Positions 55,072 to 64,000 of a stretch of DNA of 64,000 bases are shown one piece after another. The translations under genes were made by a program, and so were the position numbers. The stretch is from positions 372,001 to 436,000 of the forward strand of contig JOAA01000009.1 in assembly GCA_000720375.1 (NCBI GenBank), read 5' to 3'. How positions within the stretch are numbered: position 1 is the stretch's first letter; each line of letters starts with the position of its first letter. The notes beneath the pieces are model-generated. The model was given only the letters and a program-made list of their open reading frames with translations. It was not told where the DNA came from and ran no database searches. The stretch is from Rhodococcus rhodnii. Lineage in GTDB: Bacteria > Actinomycetota > Actinomycetes > Mycobacteriales > Pseudonocardiaceae.

Positions 55072-55192
55072 CTCCTCGCCGTTCGTCTGGGTGAACACGG
55101 TCAAGACCCACTTGCGCGGGATCTATCGCAAGCTCGGCGTTCGGCATCGGCGTGACGCGATTTCCGTGGCACGGGAACGCGGACTGCTCTAA
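55072..55192 (+). pseudogene. LuxR-type helix-turn-helix remnant
   Basis: Only the last 37 or so residues of a LuxR-family regulator remain: WVNTVKTHLRGIYRKLGV then RHRRDAISVARERGLL, the recognition helix and C-terminal end. A usual LuxR protein has at least 200 residues. There is no start codon in a sensible place, and the upstream 110 bp hold no matching sequence. It is a dead gene end next to the MFS stop (overlap of 4 bp). Confidence 0.75.
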
Positions 55193-56703
55193 CCGTCCTT
55201 TTCGGACTCGGCGTCGGTCGGACGCAGGTGCCGCAGCAACGTTGCCGAGACAACGGCGAGCGCGACCAGGAGCACGGCGCCGACGACGCCTGCCGTGTTC
55301 AGACCGCTGGTGAACGCTTCCCGCGCCGGTTCGAGCAATGCGGTGGCCTGGTCCGGCGGCAGCGTTCGGGCCACGGCCATCGCACCGGTGAGGCTGTCAG
55401 CGGCCTCGGGCGGCGCGTTGTCCATCTCCGCGCGGTACACGGCGGTGGCGATGGTGCCCATAGCCGCGACGCCGAGGCCAACGCCCAATTCGCCGCTCGT
55501 CTCGGACAGCGCCGCTGCGGCTCCTGCCTTCTCCGGCGGCGCGCTGCCGACGACCATGTCGGTGGTCAGCACGGTCATCGGACTGAGACCGGCGACCGTG
55601 ACCACTCCGGCCACGATCAGCAGGCCGAAGCCGGACATCGCGTTGACCTGCGTGACCAGCAAGAAGCCGACCGCCGACAGCACCGCGCCGCCGGCGATCA
55701 CGAAGGCCGGGCGGATCCGGCGCGTGAGCAGGGGAGCCACCAGTGATCCGAGCACGGCCGCCAGGGTGATCGGGATCATCCACAGGCCCGCCTGCAACGG
55801 CGACAGCTCTTTGACTGATTGCAGGAACTGCGGGTAGAGGAAGTTGACTCCGTTGATCGCGGTGATTCCCAGCAACAGCAGGGCCAAGGCGGCGGCGAAC
55901 GCCCGGATCCGGAACAGCCGCAGGTCGACCATCGGGTTGGTGAGCCGTTGCTGCCGGCGGGTGAACAGGATTCCCATCACCAGTCCACCTACGAGGGCCG
56001 CGTACGGCAGCCACGAGCCGTGCCCGGTCGCGATCTCCTTCAGGCCGTAGATCACCGGCAGGACGGTCGCCAGCGACACCACGACACTGAGCAGGTCGAG
56101 TCGTCCGGCATCGGGGTCACGGAACTCCGGCAGCAGGATCGGCGCCAGCACCACCAGCAGGACCATGACCGGGACGGCGATCAGGAACACCGAACCCCAC
56201 CAGAAGTTCTCCAGCAGCGCGCCGCCGATGGTCGGGCCGATCGAGATACCCGCCGAGAACGTGGTCATCCAGATGCCGATGGCCAGGCCACGCTGCTTCG
56301 GGTCGGCGAACATGTTGCTGATCAGCGCCAGCGTCGACGGCATCAGCGTCGCACCGGCGATGCCGAGCGCCGCGCGGGCGGCGATGAGCATGGCGGGGGA
56401 GTTGGCGTACGCGGCGAGCACCGAGGCCAGTGCGAACGCCACCGCGCCGATCATCAGCAGTTTGCGGCGGCCGATCCGGTCGCCGAGCGTGCCCATGGTG
56501 ACCAGGAATCCGGCGATCAGGAAGCCGTAGATGTCCAGGATCCACAGCAGCTCGGTGCTGCTTGGCCGCAGATCGGCGCCGAGGTGCGGGGCGGCGAGGA
56601 ACAGCACGCTGACGTCCAGCGCGAGAACGAGCAGGGGAAGGGTGAGCACCGCGAGGCCGATCCACTCCCGGGGACCGGCCTTCGTGGCCGTGTTCGTCGA
56701 CAT
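55189..56703 (-). CDS. DHA2-family MFS drug exporter (14 TM)
   Basis: A 504-residue proton-driven exporter with about fourteen hydrophobic segments. Motif A is GTLGDRIGRRKLLM, motif C is GPTIGGALLENF region, and LALDVSVLFLAAPHLGADL is the usual DHA2 start of TM1. Members export antibiotics and dyes. The start is ATG 56703. It is divergent from the second SARP gene and near the PKS, so it may export the product or give self-resistance. An 84-bp gap lies between it and the SARP gene. Confidence 0.88.
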   Translation of the reverse strand: MSTNTATKAGPREWIGLAVLTLPLLVLALDVSVLFLAAPHLGADLRPSSTELLWILDIYGFLIAGFLVTMGTLGDRIGRRKLLMIGAVAFALASVLAAYANSPAMLIAARAALGIAGATLMPSTLALISNMFADPKQRGLAIGIWMTTFSAGISIGPTIGGALLENFWWGSVFLIAVPVMVLLVVLAPILLPEFRDPDAGRLDLLSVVVSLATVLPVIYGLKEIATGHGSWLPYAALVGGLVMGILFTRRQQRLTNPMVDLRLFRIRAFAAALALLLLGITAINGVNFLYPQFLQSVKELSPLQAGLWMIPITLAAVLGSLVAPLLTRRIRPAFVIAGGAVLSAVGFLLVTQVNAMSGFGLLIVAGVVTVAGLSPMTVLTTDMVVGSAPPEKAGAAAALSETSGELGVGLGVAAMGTIATAVYRAEMDNAPPEAADSLTGAMAVARTLPPDQATALLEPAREAFTSGLNTAGVVGAVLLVALAVVSATLLRHLRPTDAESEKDG

Positions 56704-56787
56704 GCCTCCACGGTGAGGTGACGGGGTTCTGGTTTTGTTGTGGCCGGGTTCCGGTGCCCGTTTTGCCCGTTGGGTACCGTGATCACC

Positions 56788-59661
56788 ATGCGTTTCGGGG
56801 TGCTCGGTCCGGTCGCGGTCTGGGCCGCCGACGGTACCGCGATCCGGGTGCCCGAGCTGAAGGTCCGGGCGCTGCTGGCCGCGTTGCTCGCCCGCGAAGG
56901 CCAGGTCGTCTCGGCCGATCGCCTGGTCGAGGACCTGTGGGGCGCGGATCCGCCTGCCAAGGCCGGTGCGGTGCTGCGCAGCAAGGTTTCCCAGTTGCGT
57001 CGAGCCCTGGCACGGGACCTGGTCGTGCACCAAGCGCCTGGCTATCTGATTCGCGATGCCGAGACCGACGCCCAGCAGTTCCAGGAGATGGTCACGCGGG
57101 CTCAGACGCTGGCCGACCCACGCGAAAGGGCTTCGCTGCTGGGTGAGGCGCTGGATCTGTGGCGTGGCCCAGCCTATGCCGACTTCGCGGATGAGCCGTT
57201 CGCTCAGGCCACGATCACGCGGCTCACCGAGCAACGGCTCACCACGCTGGAGGACCACGCCGAGGCAAGGCTGGCATTGGGGGAGTACACGGAGCTCGCC
57301 GACCTCATCGCGGAGCACCCGCTGCGAGAACGGCTGCGTGCGGTGTACATGCGTGCGCTCTACCGTGCAGGCCGCGCTGGGCAGGCCCTGGAATGCTTCG
57401 CTGACCTACGGAAACGGCTGGCCGACGAGCTCGGCGTGGATCCAAGTCCGGAGTTGTCCGCGTTGCACGAGGCGATCCTGCGGCACGACCTCGCCGGCAA
57501 CCTGCCCGCGCCGACGTCCGGGCTGATAGGCCGGGACGACGCCGTGGCCGAGATCGGCCGCCTGCTGCACTCGACCCGGATGGTGACGCTCACGGGGACA
57601 GGGGGCGTCGGCAAGACACGGCTCGCGGTGGAGACGGCGGCCCGGCTCACTGAGTCCTTTGTGGACGGGGTGTGGCAGGCCGAACTGGACGCCGTGGGCG
57701 CGCCGGTGGAGGTCGTCGCCGCGGCGCTCGGTGTCCGGGACAGCGATGCCGGGCCGTTGCTCGTACGGATAGGGACGGCCTTGCGGCACAAGCGAATCCT
57801 GCTCGTGCTGGACAACTGTGAGCACGTGGTCGACCAGGTCGCCGTGCTGGCCAACTCCTTGCTGAAGGCCGCGCCCGGGCTGAAAATCCTGGCCACCAGC
57901 CGCGAGCCGCTCAACGTCGACGGGGAGCACCTGTGGGTGGTACCTCCGCTGGCGCAAGCCGATGCCGTGGAGTTGTTCGTCGCCAGGGCCGCAGCTGCTG
58001 GTTCCGTCATCGACGACACTGACGCGGTTCGAGTAATCTGCGCCAGGCTCGACGGTATTCCGTTGGCTTTGGAGTTGGCTGCGACCAAGGTGCGTGCGCT
58101 GGGCGTAAGCCAACTCGCTGAGCAGCTCGACGACCGGTTCCAGCTACTGGCCACTGGCCGCCGTGGCGCCGCGCCTCGACAGCGGACGTTGCGGGCGATG
58201 ATCGACTGGAGCTGGCAGCTGCTCGCCGAGGACGAGCGGGTTTTGTTGCGGCGCTTGGCCATCTACTCCGGAGGCTGGCCGCTCGACGCGTGTCCGGCCA
58301 GCCCGGCGCTGCTCGCCCGGCTGGTCGACCGATCGTTGGTGGTCGTTGACGACGGACCGCGCTACCGGCTGCTGGAATCCGTTGCCGCGTACGCGATGGA
58401 ACGGCTGCGGGAGTCCGGGGAGTTCGATGACGTGCAACGGGCACACTTCGAGTACTTCACGCGATTCGCTGAACGGGCGGACCTGCGTGGCCATGGCCAG
58501 CGCGAGTGGTTGCGCCGATTGGACGCCGAGACCGCAAACCTCCACGCGGCCCTTGAAGGTGCTGTCCGGCAAGGAAACGCGGACATGGCACTGCGGTTGG
58601 CCAACGCCACCGCGTACTACCGGTATCTGCGCGGCCGGTGGGGTGCCGCCAAGCGAGCGCTTGATCTCGCGCTCCGGGTCGACGGCCCGGCACAGGCAGG
58701 GAACCGGGCGATGGCCGAGGTGTGGCGAGCGACCGGCGTATCGGCGACGCACGAAGCCTTGGCGGACATCGAGGACCCGGTGCGGCGGGCACGTGCCGAG
58801 TGGTTCCTCGGCTTCGCCATGATCGGGTTCGTCGAGCACTCGGTGTCCGGAATTCTCGCGGTGTTCGGTGAACACGACGACCACTGGGGAGTCGCGGCCG
58901 CGTTGACCAGCAGAGCGTGGAACGCCTTGGCGCGCAGCGATCTCGCCAGTGCCGCCGCCGACGCTGAACAGGCCGTCGCGTTGTTCGGTGAGGTCGGTGA
59001 CGACTGGGGCCGGATGCAGGCGATGGACGTGCTCGGCGAGGTCGCGCAGATCAGCGGCGACTATCCCCGAGCGGCCGCGCTGCACCAGGACGGCCTGCGG
59101 ATCGCCCAAGAACTGGGCCTGCGGTCGGACGTGCCGTACAAACTGGCCCAGTTGGGCCGGATCGCGTTGGCATCCGGGGACTATCGGCGTGCCGACGAGT
59201 TCCACGAGGGGTCCCGCCGGTTGGCGGCCGAGCAATCGGACAAGTTCGGCGAACAGTTCGCCGAGGTCGGCCTGGCGCTCGCGGCCCGCAGGCAAGGACA
59301 CCTCGAGCAAGCCGAGGCGCATCTCGACGGGTGGCTGCACTGGGCACGTGAGGTGGGCTGGGGTCCGGGCGTCGCGCTGGTTTACGCCGAGTTGGGCTTC
59401 ATCGCCGAACTACGTGGCGACGCGCAGACCGCCCTCGACCTGCACCGTGCGGGCTACGCGGCCGCGCTTGACACCGGTGACCCGAGGGCCGTGGCTCTCG
59501 CGTTGGAGGGCATGGCCGGAGCGCATTCCCTGGCCGGAGATTTGGAAACCGCTGCGGACCTGCTTCAGGAGGCCAACGCGACCAGGGAGGCGGCGGGTGT
59601 GCCGTTGCCGCCTGCCGAGCGTGGCGACGTTGACCGGATCTCGGCGAGGCTTCGCGCCTAG
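56788..59661 (+). CDS. SARP-like regulator with NB-ARC and TPR-like domains
   Basis: A 957-residue regulator: OmpR-type winged helix at about 1-90, BTAD at about 90-235, then an ATPase with P-loop GTGGVGKT (270-277) and Walker B LLVLDNCEH, in the LuxR/AfsR-related group. The C-terminal 350 residues are helical repeats (TPR-like). It has no AfsR-type N-terminal extension. ATG 56788 has no clear Shine-Dalgarno; GTG 56779 is an alternative. It is divergent from the MFS exporter. It may control that exporter, the PKS locus or both. Confidence 0.88.
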   Translation: MRFGVLGPVAVWAADGTAIRVPELKVRALLAALLAREGQVVSADRLVEDLWGADPPAKAGAVLRSKVSQLRRALARDLVVHQAPGYLIRDAETDAQQFQEMVTRAQTLADPRERASLLGEALDLWRGPAYADFADEPFAQATITRLTEQRLTTLEDHAEARLALGEYTELADLIAEHPLRERLRAVYMRALYRAGRAGQALECFADLRKRLADELGVDPSPELSALHEAILRHDLAGNLPAPTSGLIGRDDAVAEIGRLLHSTRMVTLTGTGGVGKTRLAVETAARLTESFVDGVWQAELDAVGAPVEVVAAALGVRDSDAGPLLVRIGTALRHKRILLVLDNCEHVVDQVAVLANSLLKAAPGLKILATSREPLNVDGEHLWVVPPLAQADAVELFVARAAAAGSVIDDTDAVRVICARLDGIPLALELAATKVRALGVSQLAEQLDDRFQLLATGRRGAAPRQRTLRAMIDWSWQLLAEDERVLLRRLAIYSGGWPLDACPASPALLARLVDRSLVVVDDGPRYRLLESVAAYAMERLRESGEFDDVQRAHFEYFTRFAERADLRGHGQREWLRRLDAETANLHAALEGAVRQGNADMALRLANATAYYRYLRGRWGAAKRALDLALRVDGPAQAGNRAMAEVWRATGVSATHEALADIEDPVRRARAEWFLGFAMIGFVEHSVSGILAVFGEHDDHWGVAAALTSRAWNALARSDLASAAADAEQAVALFGEVGDDWGRMQAMDVLGEVAQISGDYPRAAALHQDGLRIAQELGLRSDVPYKLAQLGRIALASGDYRRADEFHEGSRRLAAEQSDKFGEQFAEVGLALAARRQGHLEQAEAHLDGWLHWAREVGWGPGVALVYAELGFIAELRGDAQTALDLHRAGYAAALDTGDPRAVALALEGMAGAHSLAGDLETAADLLQEANATREAAGVPLPPAERGDVDRISARLRA

Positions 59662-59684
59662 AGACATCGAGGTAACTTCTGAAG

Positions 59685-60428
59685 GTGCATTCCTACGCGC
59701 CCGGATTGAACCTCGACATCCACCGTTGCGATGATCCGAAGGCGCCGGTCGTGATCGATGTCCACGGCGGCGGATGGTCGCATGGCGACAGGGCGACGGA
59801 TGCACCGTCCCGGCTTCCGGGGTGACCGTGGTTTCGGTCGACTACAGCCTGGCACCTCAGGCCGTATATCCCCAGCAGGTGCACGAGCTGAAGGGAGCTG
59901 TGCGGTGGTTGCGCGCCAACGGATCCCGCCTCAGGTTGAAGGTTTGACCGACTCGGTATCTGGGGCGCCTCAGCGGGTGCGTATCTCGGGTCACTGGTTG
60001 CTCTGTCCTCAGGGGACAGTGCGGTGGAGGGCGCGGTCGGCGGAAACCTCTCCGAGTCCAGCGCGGTGCAAGCGGTGGTGCATTGGTTCGGCCAGGTCGA
60101 TCTCGCGGCGTCGGCGGCCCGTACTTCGCTGGAAGCGCGGTTGCTGCCTTTCCACTTCGAGGCGGACTTCCTCGGCGACCGCAGTTTCGAAGGCTTGAGC
60201 CTTTTGTCGTGAGTGTCGGCTTCAGCGTCACCCTTCCTGATCGCGCACGGCGACCGCGACCGAATTATCCCGCTCACCGAAAGCCTTGCCTTGCACAATG
60301 CCTTGAGCCGCGCCGGCGCGCAGAGCCGCTTCGAGCTCGTCGGCAACGCGGGGCACGAAGATCCGGCGTTCGACAGTCCTGCCGTGCTCGCCACGACGGC
60401 TGCGTGGCTTCGTGCGGTCCTGGACTGA
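59685..60428 (+). pseudogene. Frameshifted alpha/beta hydrolase (esterase/lipase type)
   Basis: A broken hydrolase of about 240 residues in at least three frames. Pieces in order: VVIDVHGGGWSHGD (HGGGW oxyanion motif), GVTVVSVDYSLAPQAV, GIWGASAGAYLGSL (GASAG nucleophile), then LIAHGDRDRIIPL and GNAGHEDPAF with the acid and His. Stops or frame shifts fall near 59823, 59945 and 60210. All catalytic motifs survive, so the decay looks recent or the sequence has errors. Confidence 0.82.
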
Positions 60429-60816
60429 ACACCTTGCTTTTGAAGCCGCCGCAGCAGGGCTGCGTTTGAATTGGACGGATCGCATCGGATACTCGCGTCC
60501 AGCATTGGCGGCGTTCGAGTGGCTCAATCAGACGGACACTGCCGTCGCTGGCCGGTTCGCCGAGTCGGTGTTCGCCGCTTATTTCGCGGAGGGCCAGGAC
60601 ATCGAGTCTGCTGAGCTCCTTACGAAGCTGGCCTTGGACGTCCGTGGTGACTTGACCGGACTGACTTCCGAACCGCTTGACCGGTCCGAAGCACTGGCGC
60701 GCTCGAACGGCGTCAACGGCACATCCACGTGGATCGCCGACGGCTATTGGGTGTCCGGCCTGCGATCCCGTGAGTGGTTCAAGGAGTGGGCCGCTGTACT
60801 TGGGTCAACGGTGTGA
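60412..60816 (+). pseudogene. C-terminal fragment of a DsbA-family thioredoxin-fold oxidoreductase
   Basis: 134 residues matching the helical insert and C-terminal part of the DsbA/FrnE-type proteins: VFAAYFAEGQDIESAELL, then ALARSNGVNGTSTWIADG with the cis-Pro-type loop replaced, and YWVSGLRS. The N-terminal half with the CPWC-type site is missing; the frame opens inside the broken hydrolase. Not a working oxidoreductase. Confidence 0.65.
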
Positions 60817-60818
60817 CC

Positions 60819-61586
60819 TCAGCTTTGAGGTGCACCGAGGTCCCGGGACAGCGCCAAGGCGGCGGTGCGGACGGCCGGAGCCATCCGCCGGACGTTGAGC
60901 CGGCCGGTCCACCCGGAGACGGACAAAGCCGCGATGACCTCATCGGCCGGGCCTGTGACCGGGCTCGCCGCGCAAACCAGGCCCGCGCGGGACTCCTCAT
61001 GGTCATACGCAATCCCGGTCGCCCGGATCGTCGCGAGCTCACGCCGCAGGACGCCGGGAGCGGTCTTGGTGCGTTCGGCAAGCCGTGGCAAGCCCGTACG
61101 CATGACGTTCTCGACGACCTCAGGTTGGGCGAACGCCAGAATCGCCTTGCCGACGCCCGTGGCGTGGGCGGGCAGCCGGCCTCCGACGCGGGACGGCAGT
61201 GCGGGTGCGTCGCTGTGCCGCAGGATCTCCACGTAGACCACCTCGGTGCCGTCGAGCACAGCCAGGTGCACGGTTTGGCGCGTCGCGCCTCGCAGGTCCG
61301 CCATGTACGGCAGTGCGGCGTCGCGTAGACGTCGCTTGCGTGGCACGAGTTCGCCAAGCTCGAACAGGTGCAGGCCGAGCACTACGGCTTTGCCGCGGCG
61401 TTCCACCATTCCGTGTGCCTCGAGTTCGGTGACCAGCCTGTGCACTGTGGACTTGGCCATGTCCGTTCGGCGGGCTAGTTCCGATATGCCCAGTTCGCGG
61501 TCTTCGGTCGTGAAGGCGCCGAGGATCGCGAAGGCTCGGTCGAGCACGCTCCGGGCGTTCAGCTGAGTGGAACGCATGCGTTGCAT
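60819..61586 (-). CDS. IclR-family regulator of the meta-cleavage lower pathway
   Basis: A 255-residue IclR-type regulator. The helix-turn-helix is at about residues 20-75 (ISELARRTDMAKSTVHRLV), the effector domain at 85-250 with ATGVGKAILAF and AASPVTGPADEVIAAL. ATG 61586 has GGGAG five bases upstream; ATG 61577 is the alternative. It is divergent from the hydratase/dehydrogenase/aldolase genes, with a 12-bp perfect palindrome in between, and probably controls them in response to an aromatic breakdown product. Confidence 0.87.
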   Translation of the reverse strand: MQRMRSTQLNARSVLDRAFAILGAFTTEDRELGISELARRTDMAKSTVHRLVTELEAHGMVERRGKAVVLGLHLFELGELVPRKRRLRDAALPYMADLRGATRQTVHLAVLDGTEVVYVEILRHSDAPALPSRVGGRLPAHATGVGKAILAFAQPEVVENVMRTGLPRLAERTKTAPGVLRRELATIRATGIAYDHEESRAGLVCAASPVTGPADEVIAALSVSGWTGRLNVRRMAPAVRTAALALSRDLGAPQS

Positions 61587-61590
61587 TGTC

Positions 61591-61602
61591 GCTCCCGGGA
61601 GC
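61591..61602. promoter_or_regulatory. 12-bp perfect palindrome before the IclR gene
   Basis: GCTCCCGGGAGC reads the same on both strands and ends 5 bp before the IclR ATG. It partly overlaps the Shine-Dalgarno GGGAG, so binding or hairpin formation could limit IclR synthesis. Only position and symmetry support it. Confidence 0.4.
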
Positions 61603-61669
61603 GCAGGGTGCAATCAGGGTGTCAGTGGGGGTTTTCCTTGGCACCAAGCCCGATCGCTGTGGAGAACTC

Positions 61670-62461
61670 ATGTCATTGGACGTACCGGCCGCTGCTGCGA
61701 CACTGCTGCGGGCCTACCGGACCGGCGAACCCGTCGAGCCGCTGGTCAACTTGTTCGAAGGACTGGACATCGACGGCGCCTACGCCATCCAGCTGGCCCA
61801 GGTCGAACGGTGGCTCGGCGACGGCGCGGTCGTCAAAGGACACAAGGTCGGCCTGACCTCTGCGGTGATGCAGCGGCAGCTTGGCGTGGACCAGCCGGAC
61901 TTCGGTCACCTCACCGACCGGATGTTCTACGACGAATCGCAGGTCGTGGACATCTCGGCGTTCCTGCAGCCACGGGTCGAGCCGGAGATCGGTTTCATCC
62001 TGGGCAAGCCGTTGGCCGGTCCGGGCGTCACGATCGAGGACGTGGCCGACGCCGTCGAATCGGTCGTTCCCGCGCTGGAGATCATCGACTCGCGGGTCCG
62101 TGACTGGCGCATCTCCATTGTGGACACGATCGCCGACAACGCGTCCTCCGGTGGGGTCGTGCTCGGCACCGCGCGTGTCAAATTGTCTGATGTGGACGTT
62201 GTGGCCACGACCGGCGTCCTCAAGGTCAACGACGAGACGGCCGGCACGGGCAAGGGGAGCGCGGTGCTCGGCAACCCGCTGAGCGCGGTGGCGTGGCTGG
62301 CGAACGTCCTCGGTGAACGAGGCGTGACGTTGGAAGCGGGTCACGTCGTATTGCCCGGATCGGTCACCGCCGCGGTCCCGGTTTCGGAAGGTGATGTGGT
62401 GACTGCGACGTTCGACGGGCTCGGCACGGTGACAGCACGGTTCGGAAAGGTGAGCGGCTGA
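61670..62461 (+). CDS. mhpD: 2-hydroxypenta-2,4-dienoate hydratase (2-keto-4-pentenoate hydratase)
   Basis: A 263-residue enzyme of the fumarylacetoacetate-hydrolase-like hydratase family. The motif [18 protein letters not shown] and the metal block [12 protein letters not shown] (Glu ligands), then [10 protein letters not shown], match MhpD/HsaE/BphH. It adds water to 2-hydroxypenta-2,4-dienoate to give 4-hydroxy-2-oxovalerate. The start is ATG 61670 with GGAGA upstream. Its stop overlaps the dehydrogenase ATG by one base. The symbol names the family; the upstream aromatic or steroid substrate is not known. Confidence 0.9.
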   Translation: MSLDVPAAAATLLRAYRTGEPVEPLVNLFEGLDIDGAYAIQLAQVERWLGDGAVVKGHKVGLTSAVMQRQLGVDQPDFGHLTDRMFYDESQVVDISAFLQPRVEPEIGFILGKPLAGPGVTIEDVADAVESVVPALEIIDSRVRDWRISIVDTIADNASSGGVVLGTARVKLSDVDVVATTGVLKVNDETAGTGKGSAVLGNPLSAVAWLANVLGERGVTLEAGHVVLPGSVTAAVPVSEGDVVTATFDGLGTVTARFGKVSG

Positions 62462-63366
62462 TGAGCAAGGTGACGGCGGCCATTGTCGGGCCGGGCAACA
62501 TCGGCACGGACCTGCTGGCCAAACTGCGGCGCAGCGACGTCATCGAGATCCAGTACCTGGTCGGCGTGGACCCCGCATCGGACGGTCTGGCCCGTGCCGC
62601 CGAACTGGGGATCCAGACCAGTGCGCAGGGCGTGCCCTGGCTACTGGAGCAGAAGGAACTTCCGGACATCGTCTTCGAGGCGACGAGCGCGAAAGCCCAC
62701 GAGGCCAACGCGATCCGCTACGCCGAAGCCGGAATCCAGGCCGTCGACCTGACTCCGGCCGCGGTCGGGCCGTTCGTGTGCCCGCCGGTGAACCTGCCTG
62801 AGCACCTGAACGCGCCGAACGTCAACATGATCACCTGTGGCGGTCAGGCGACCATCCCGATCGTGCACGCGGTCTCCCGCGTGACACCGGTTCCGTACGC
62901 GGAGATCGTCGCATCCATCGCGTCGCGATCGGCCGGGCCGGGCACTCGGGCGAACATCGACGAGTTCACCGAGACCACGGCGAAGGCCATCGAGGAGATC
63001 GGCGGCGCCGGCCGAGGTAAGGCCGTGATCATCCTCAACCCGGCGGAACCCCCGATGATCATGCGGGACACGGTGTTCTGCGCGGTGTCGCCGGACGTGG
63101 ACCGGGACGCGGTCACCGACTCGATCCACCGGATGGTCAAAGAGGTCCAGCACTACGTGCCGGGCTACACGCTGCGCGCCGATCCGCAGTTCGACGAGCC
63201 ACGTGCCGACTGGGGCGGCAACGCCCGGGTCGGCGTGTTCCTCGAAGTCCGCGGCAACGGCGACTACCTGCCGGAATGGGCGGGCAACTTGGACATCATG
63301 ACCGCCGCGGCCGCCCGCGTCGGTGACCTGATCGCTACCGGCAAGGCAGGAGCGGTGACCCGATGA
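62461..63366 (+). CDS. mhpF: Acetaldehyde dehydrogenase (acylating)
   Basis: A 301-residue acylating dehydrogenase: NAD motif [11 protein letters not shown], catalytic Cys in [11 protein letters not shown], and [16 protein letters not shown] in the fold middle. It turns acetaldehyde, or propanal from steroid pathways, into the acyl-CoA. It partners with the aldolase to channel the aldehyde; the aldolase gene starts inside its stop (ATGA, 63363-63366). Length is usual for MhpF/BphJ/HsaG. Confidence 0.93.
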   Translation: MSKVTAAIVGPGNIGTDLLAKLRRSDVIEIQYLVGVDPASDGLARAAELGIQTSAQGVPWLLEQKELPDIVFEATSAKAHEANAIRYAEAGIQAVDLTPAAVGPFVCPPVNLPEHLNAPNVNMITCGGQATIPIVHAVSRVTPVPYAEIVASIASRSAGPGTRANIDEFTETTAKAIEEIGGAGRGKAVIILNPAEPPMIMRDTVFCAVSPDVDRDAVTDSIHRMVKEVQHYVPGYTLRADPQFDEPRADWGGNARVGVFLEVRGNGDYLPEWAGNLDIMTAAAARVGDLIATGKAGAVTR

Positions 63367-64000
63367 AGTACGACGTCAGGCTGACCGACACGACATTGCG
63401 CGACGGAAGCCACGCGATGTCCCACCGGTTCACCGAAGATCAGGTCCGCGCGGTGAGCTCCGCATTGGATAACGCGGGCGTCCAGGTCATCGAAGTGACC
63501 CACGGCGACGGTCTGGGCGGATCCAGTTTCAACTATGGCTTCTCCGCCGTCGAGGACATCAGATTGGTCGCGGTCGCGGCGGAAACCGTGCAGCAGGCCC
63601 AGATCGCTGTACTGCTGTTGCCCGGCCTCGGCACCGTGCACAACCTGCGCCAAGCTTATGACGCAGGTGCACGTGTGGCGCGGATTGCCACGCACTGCAC
63701 GGAAGCCGACGTGTCGATCCAGCACTTCGGTGCGGCACGGGAACTCGGCATGGAAACGGTCGGCTTTTTGATGCTGTCGCACATGATCGAACCCTCGGCG
63801 CTGGCCAAGCAGGCACGGATCATGGCCGACGCCGGTTGCCAGTGCGTCTACGTGGTGGATTCCGCCGGCGCCTTGGTGCCCGACGGTGTGACGGATCGGG
63901 TGCGTGCGCTGATCGACGAGCTGGGCGACGACGCCGAAGTCGGCGTTCACGCACACCAGAACCTGAGCCTGGGCGTCGCGAACTCGTTGGCGGCGTACAC
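63363..64000 (+). CDS. mhpE: 4-hydroxy-2-oxovalerate aldolase (runs off window end)
   Basis: The first 212 residues of the aldolase partner of the acylating dehydrogenase. The N-terminal [16 protein letters not shown] carries the metal Asp and catalytic Arg/His, [14 protein letters not shown] follows, and [13 protein letters not shown] at the end gives the metal His pair. It splits 4-hydroxy-2-oxovalerate into pyruvate and acetaldehyde. The C-terminal domain that contacts the dehydrogenase is outside the window. Order hydratase, dehydrogenase, aldolase is typical of meta-cleavage operons. Confidence 0.93.
   Translation, partial: MKYDVRLTDTTLRDGSHAMSHRFTEDQVRAVSSALDNAGVQVIEVTHGDGLGGSSFNYGFSAVEDIRLVAVAAETVQQAQIAVLLLPGLGTVHNLRQAYDAGARVARIATHCTEADVSIQHFGAARELGMETVGFLMLSHMIEPSALAKQARIMADAGCQCVYVVDSAGALVPDGVTDRVRALIDELGDDAEVGVHAHQNLSLGVANSLAAY

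Noticed and set aside
61670..64000. Assigning the operon to cholesterol breakdown (hsaEGF)
   Set aside because: No steroid genes are in view and an IclR regulator is adjacent where a KstR-type regulator would be expected; general meta-cleavage names are safer.

Overview
This window reads as chromosomal DNA of a high-GC, filamentous, soil-type actinomycete, probably near Pseudonocardiales. The genus cannot be fixed without a search. The evidence is strong GC bias at third codon positions, many GTG starts, ATGA/GTGA overlaps in operons, an AfsR-type regulator, a DUF222/HNH gene, an EthA-like monooxygenase, an ECF41 sigma factor and rare TTA leucine codons. No rRNA, tRNA, CRISPR array or intact transposon was seen.

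Layout. 1-3720: a minus-strand oxidoreductase/epoxide hydrolase operon with a frameshifted VOC gene, and a divergent TetR/tautomerase pair. 3845-7469: a secreted GH2 enzyme behind a LacI-type operator. 7475-14334: an ECF41 sigma factor with its probable target SDR, then a tightly overlapped P450 / hydrolase / SDR / Baeyer-Villiger monooxygenase operon with a divergent TetR. 14347-19006: a secreted protein, a luciferase-domain protein, a divergent Nramp transporter, a TIM-barrel protein and a methyltransferase. 19003-25298: an AraC regulator plus a heterodimeric ABC transporter of siderophore-importer type, a decayed PLP decarboxylase, and a coupled DNA-repair pair (LigD-type phosphoesterase and uracil-DNA glycosylase). 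25320-28469: a secreted PQQ-type sugar dehydrogenase and a GH10-CE4-CBM2 xylan-degrading enzyme. 28705-33069: TetR-controlled DrrAB-like ABC transporter and a Kup potassium transporter. 33052-38507: a GNAT, a VOC protein, a MerR/TipA regulator, a truncated phosphotransferase, a DUF222-HNH protein and a ferric-reductase-like flavoprotein.

38577-42812 is a compact catabolic unit: GntP-type permease, CaiB CoA-transferase and HMG-CoA-lyase-like enzyme, with an IclR regulator converging on it. Together these would import, activate and cleave a 3-hydroxy-3-methyl-type carboxylic acid.

43080-59661 is the most interesting part: an orphan polyketide locus. A PHBH-type flavin monooxygenase is divergent from a 1093-residue AfsR-type regulator. 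The regulator is followed 12 bp later by a complete single-module highly reducing type I PKS (KS-AT-DH-psiKR-ER-KR-ACP, 2080 aa, no thioesterase). A convergent patatin-like hydrolase, a LuxR remnant, a DHA2-type MFS exporter and a second SARP/NB-ARC regulator follow. The AfsR gene and the PKS gene each carry a TTA codon, suggesting bldA-type control.

59685-60816 holds broken genes. 60819-64000 starts a meta-cleavage lower pathway (hydratase, acylating acetaldehyde dehydrogenase, hydroxy-oxovalerate aldolase) with a divergent IclR regulator. The aldolase runs off the window end, and the epoxide hydrolase runs off the start.
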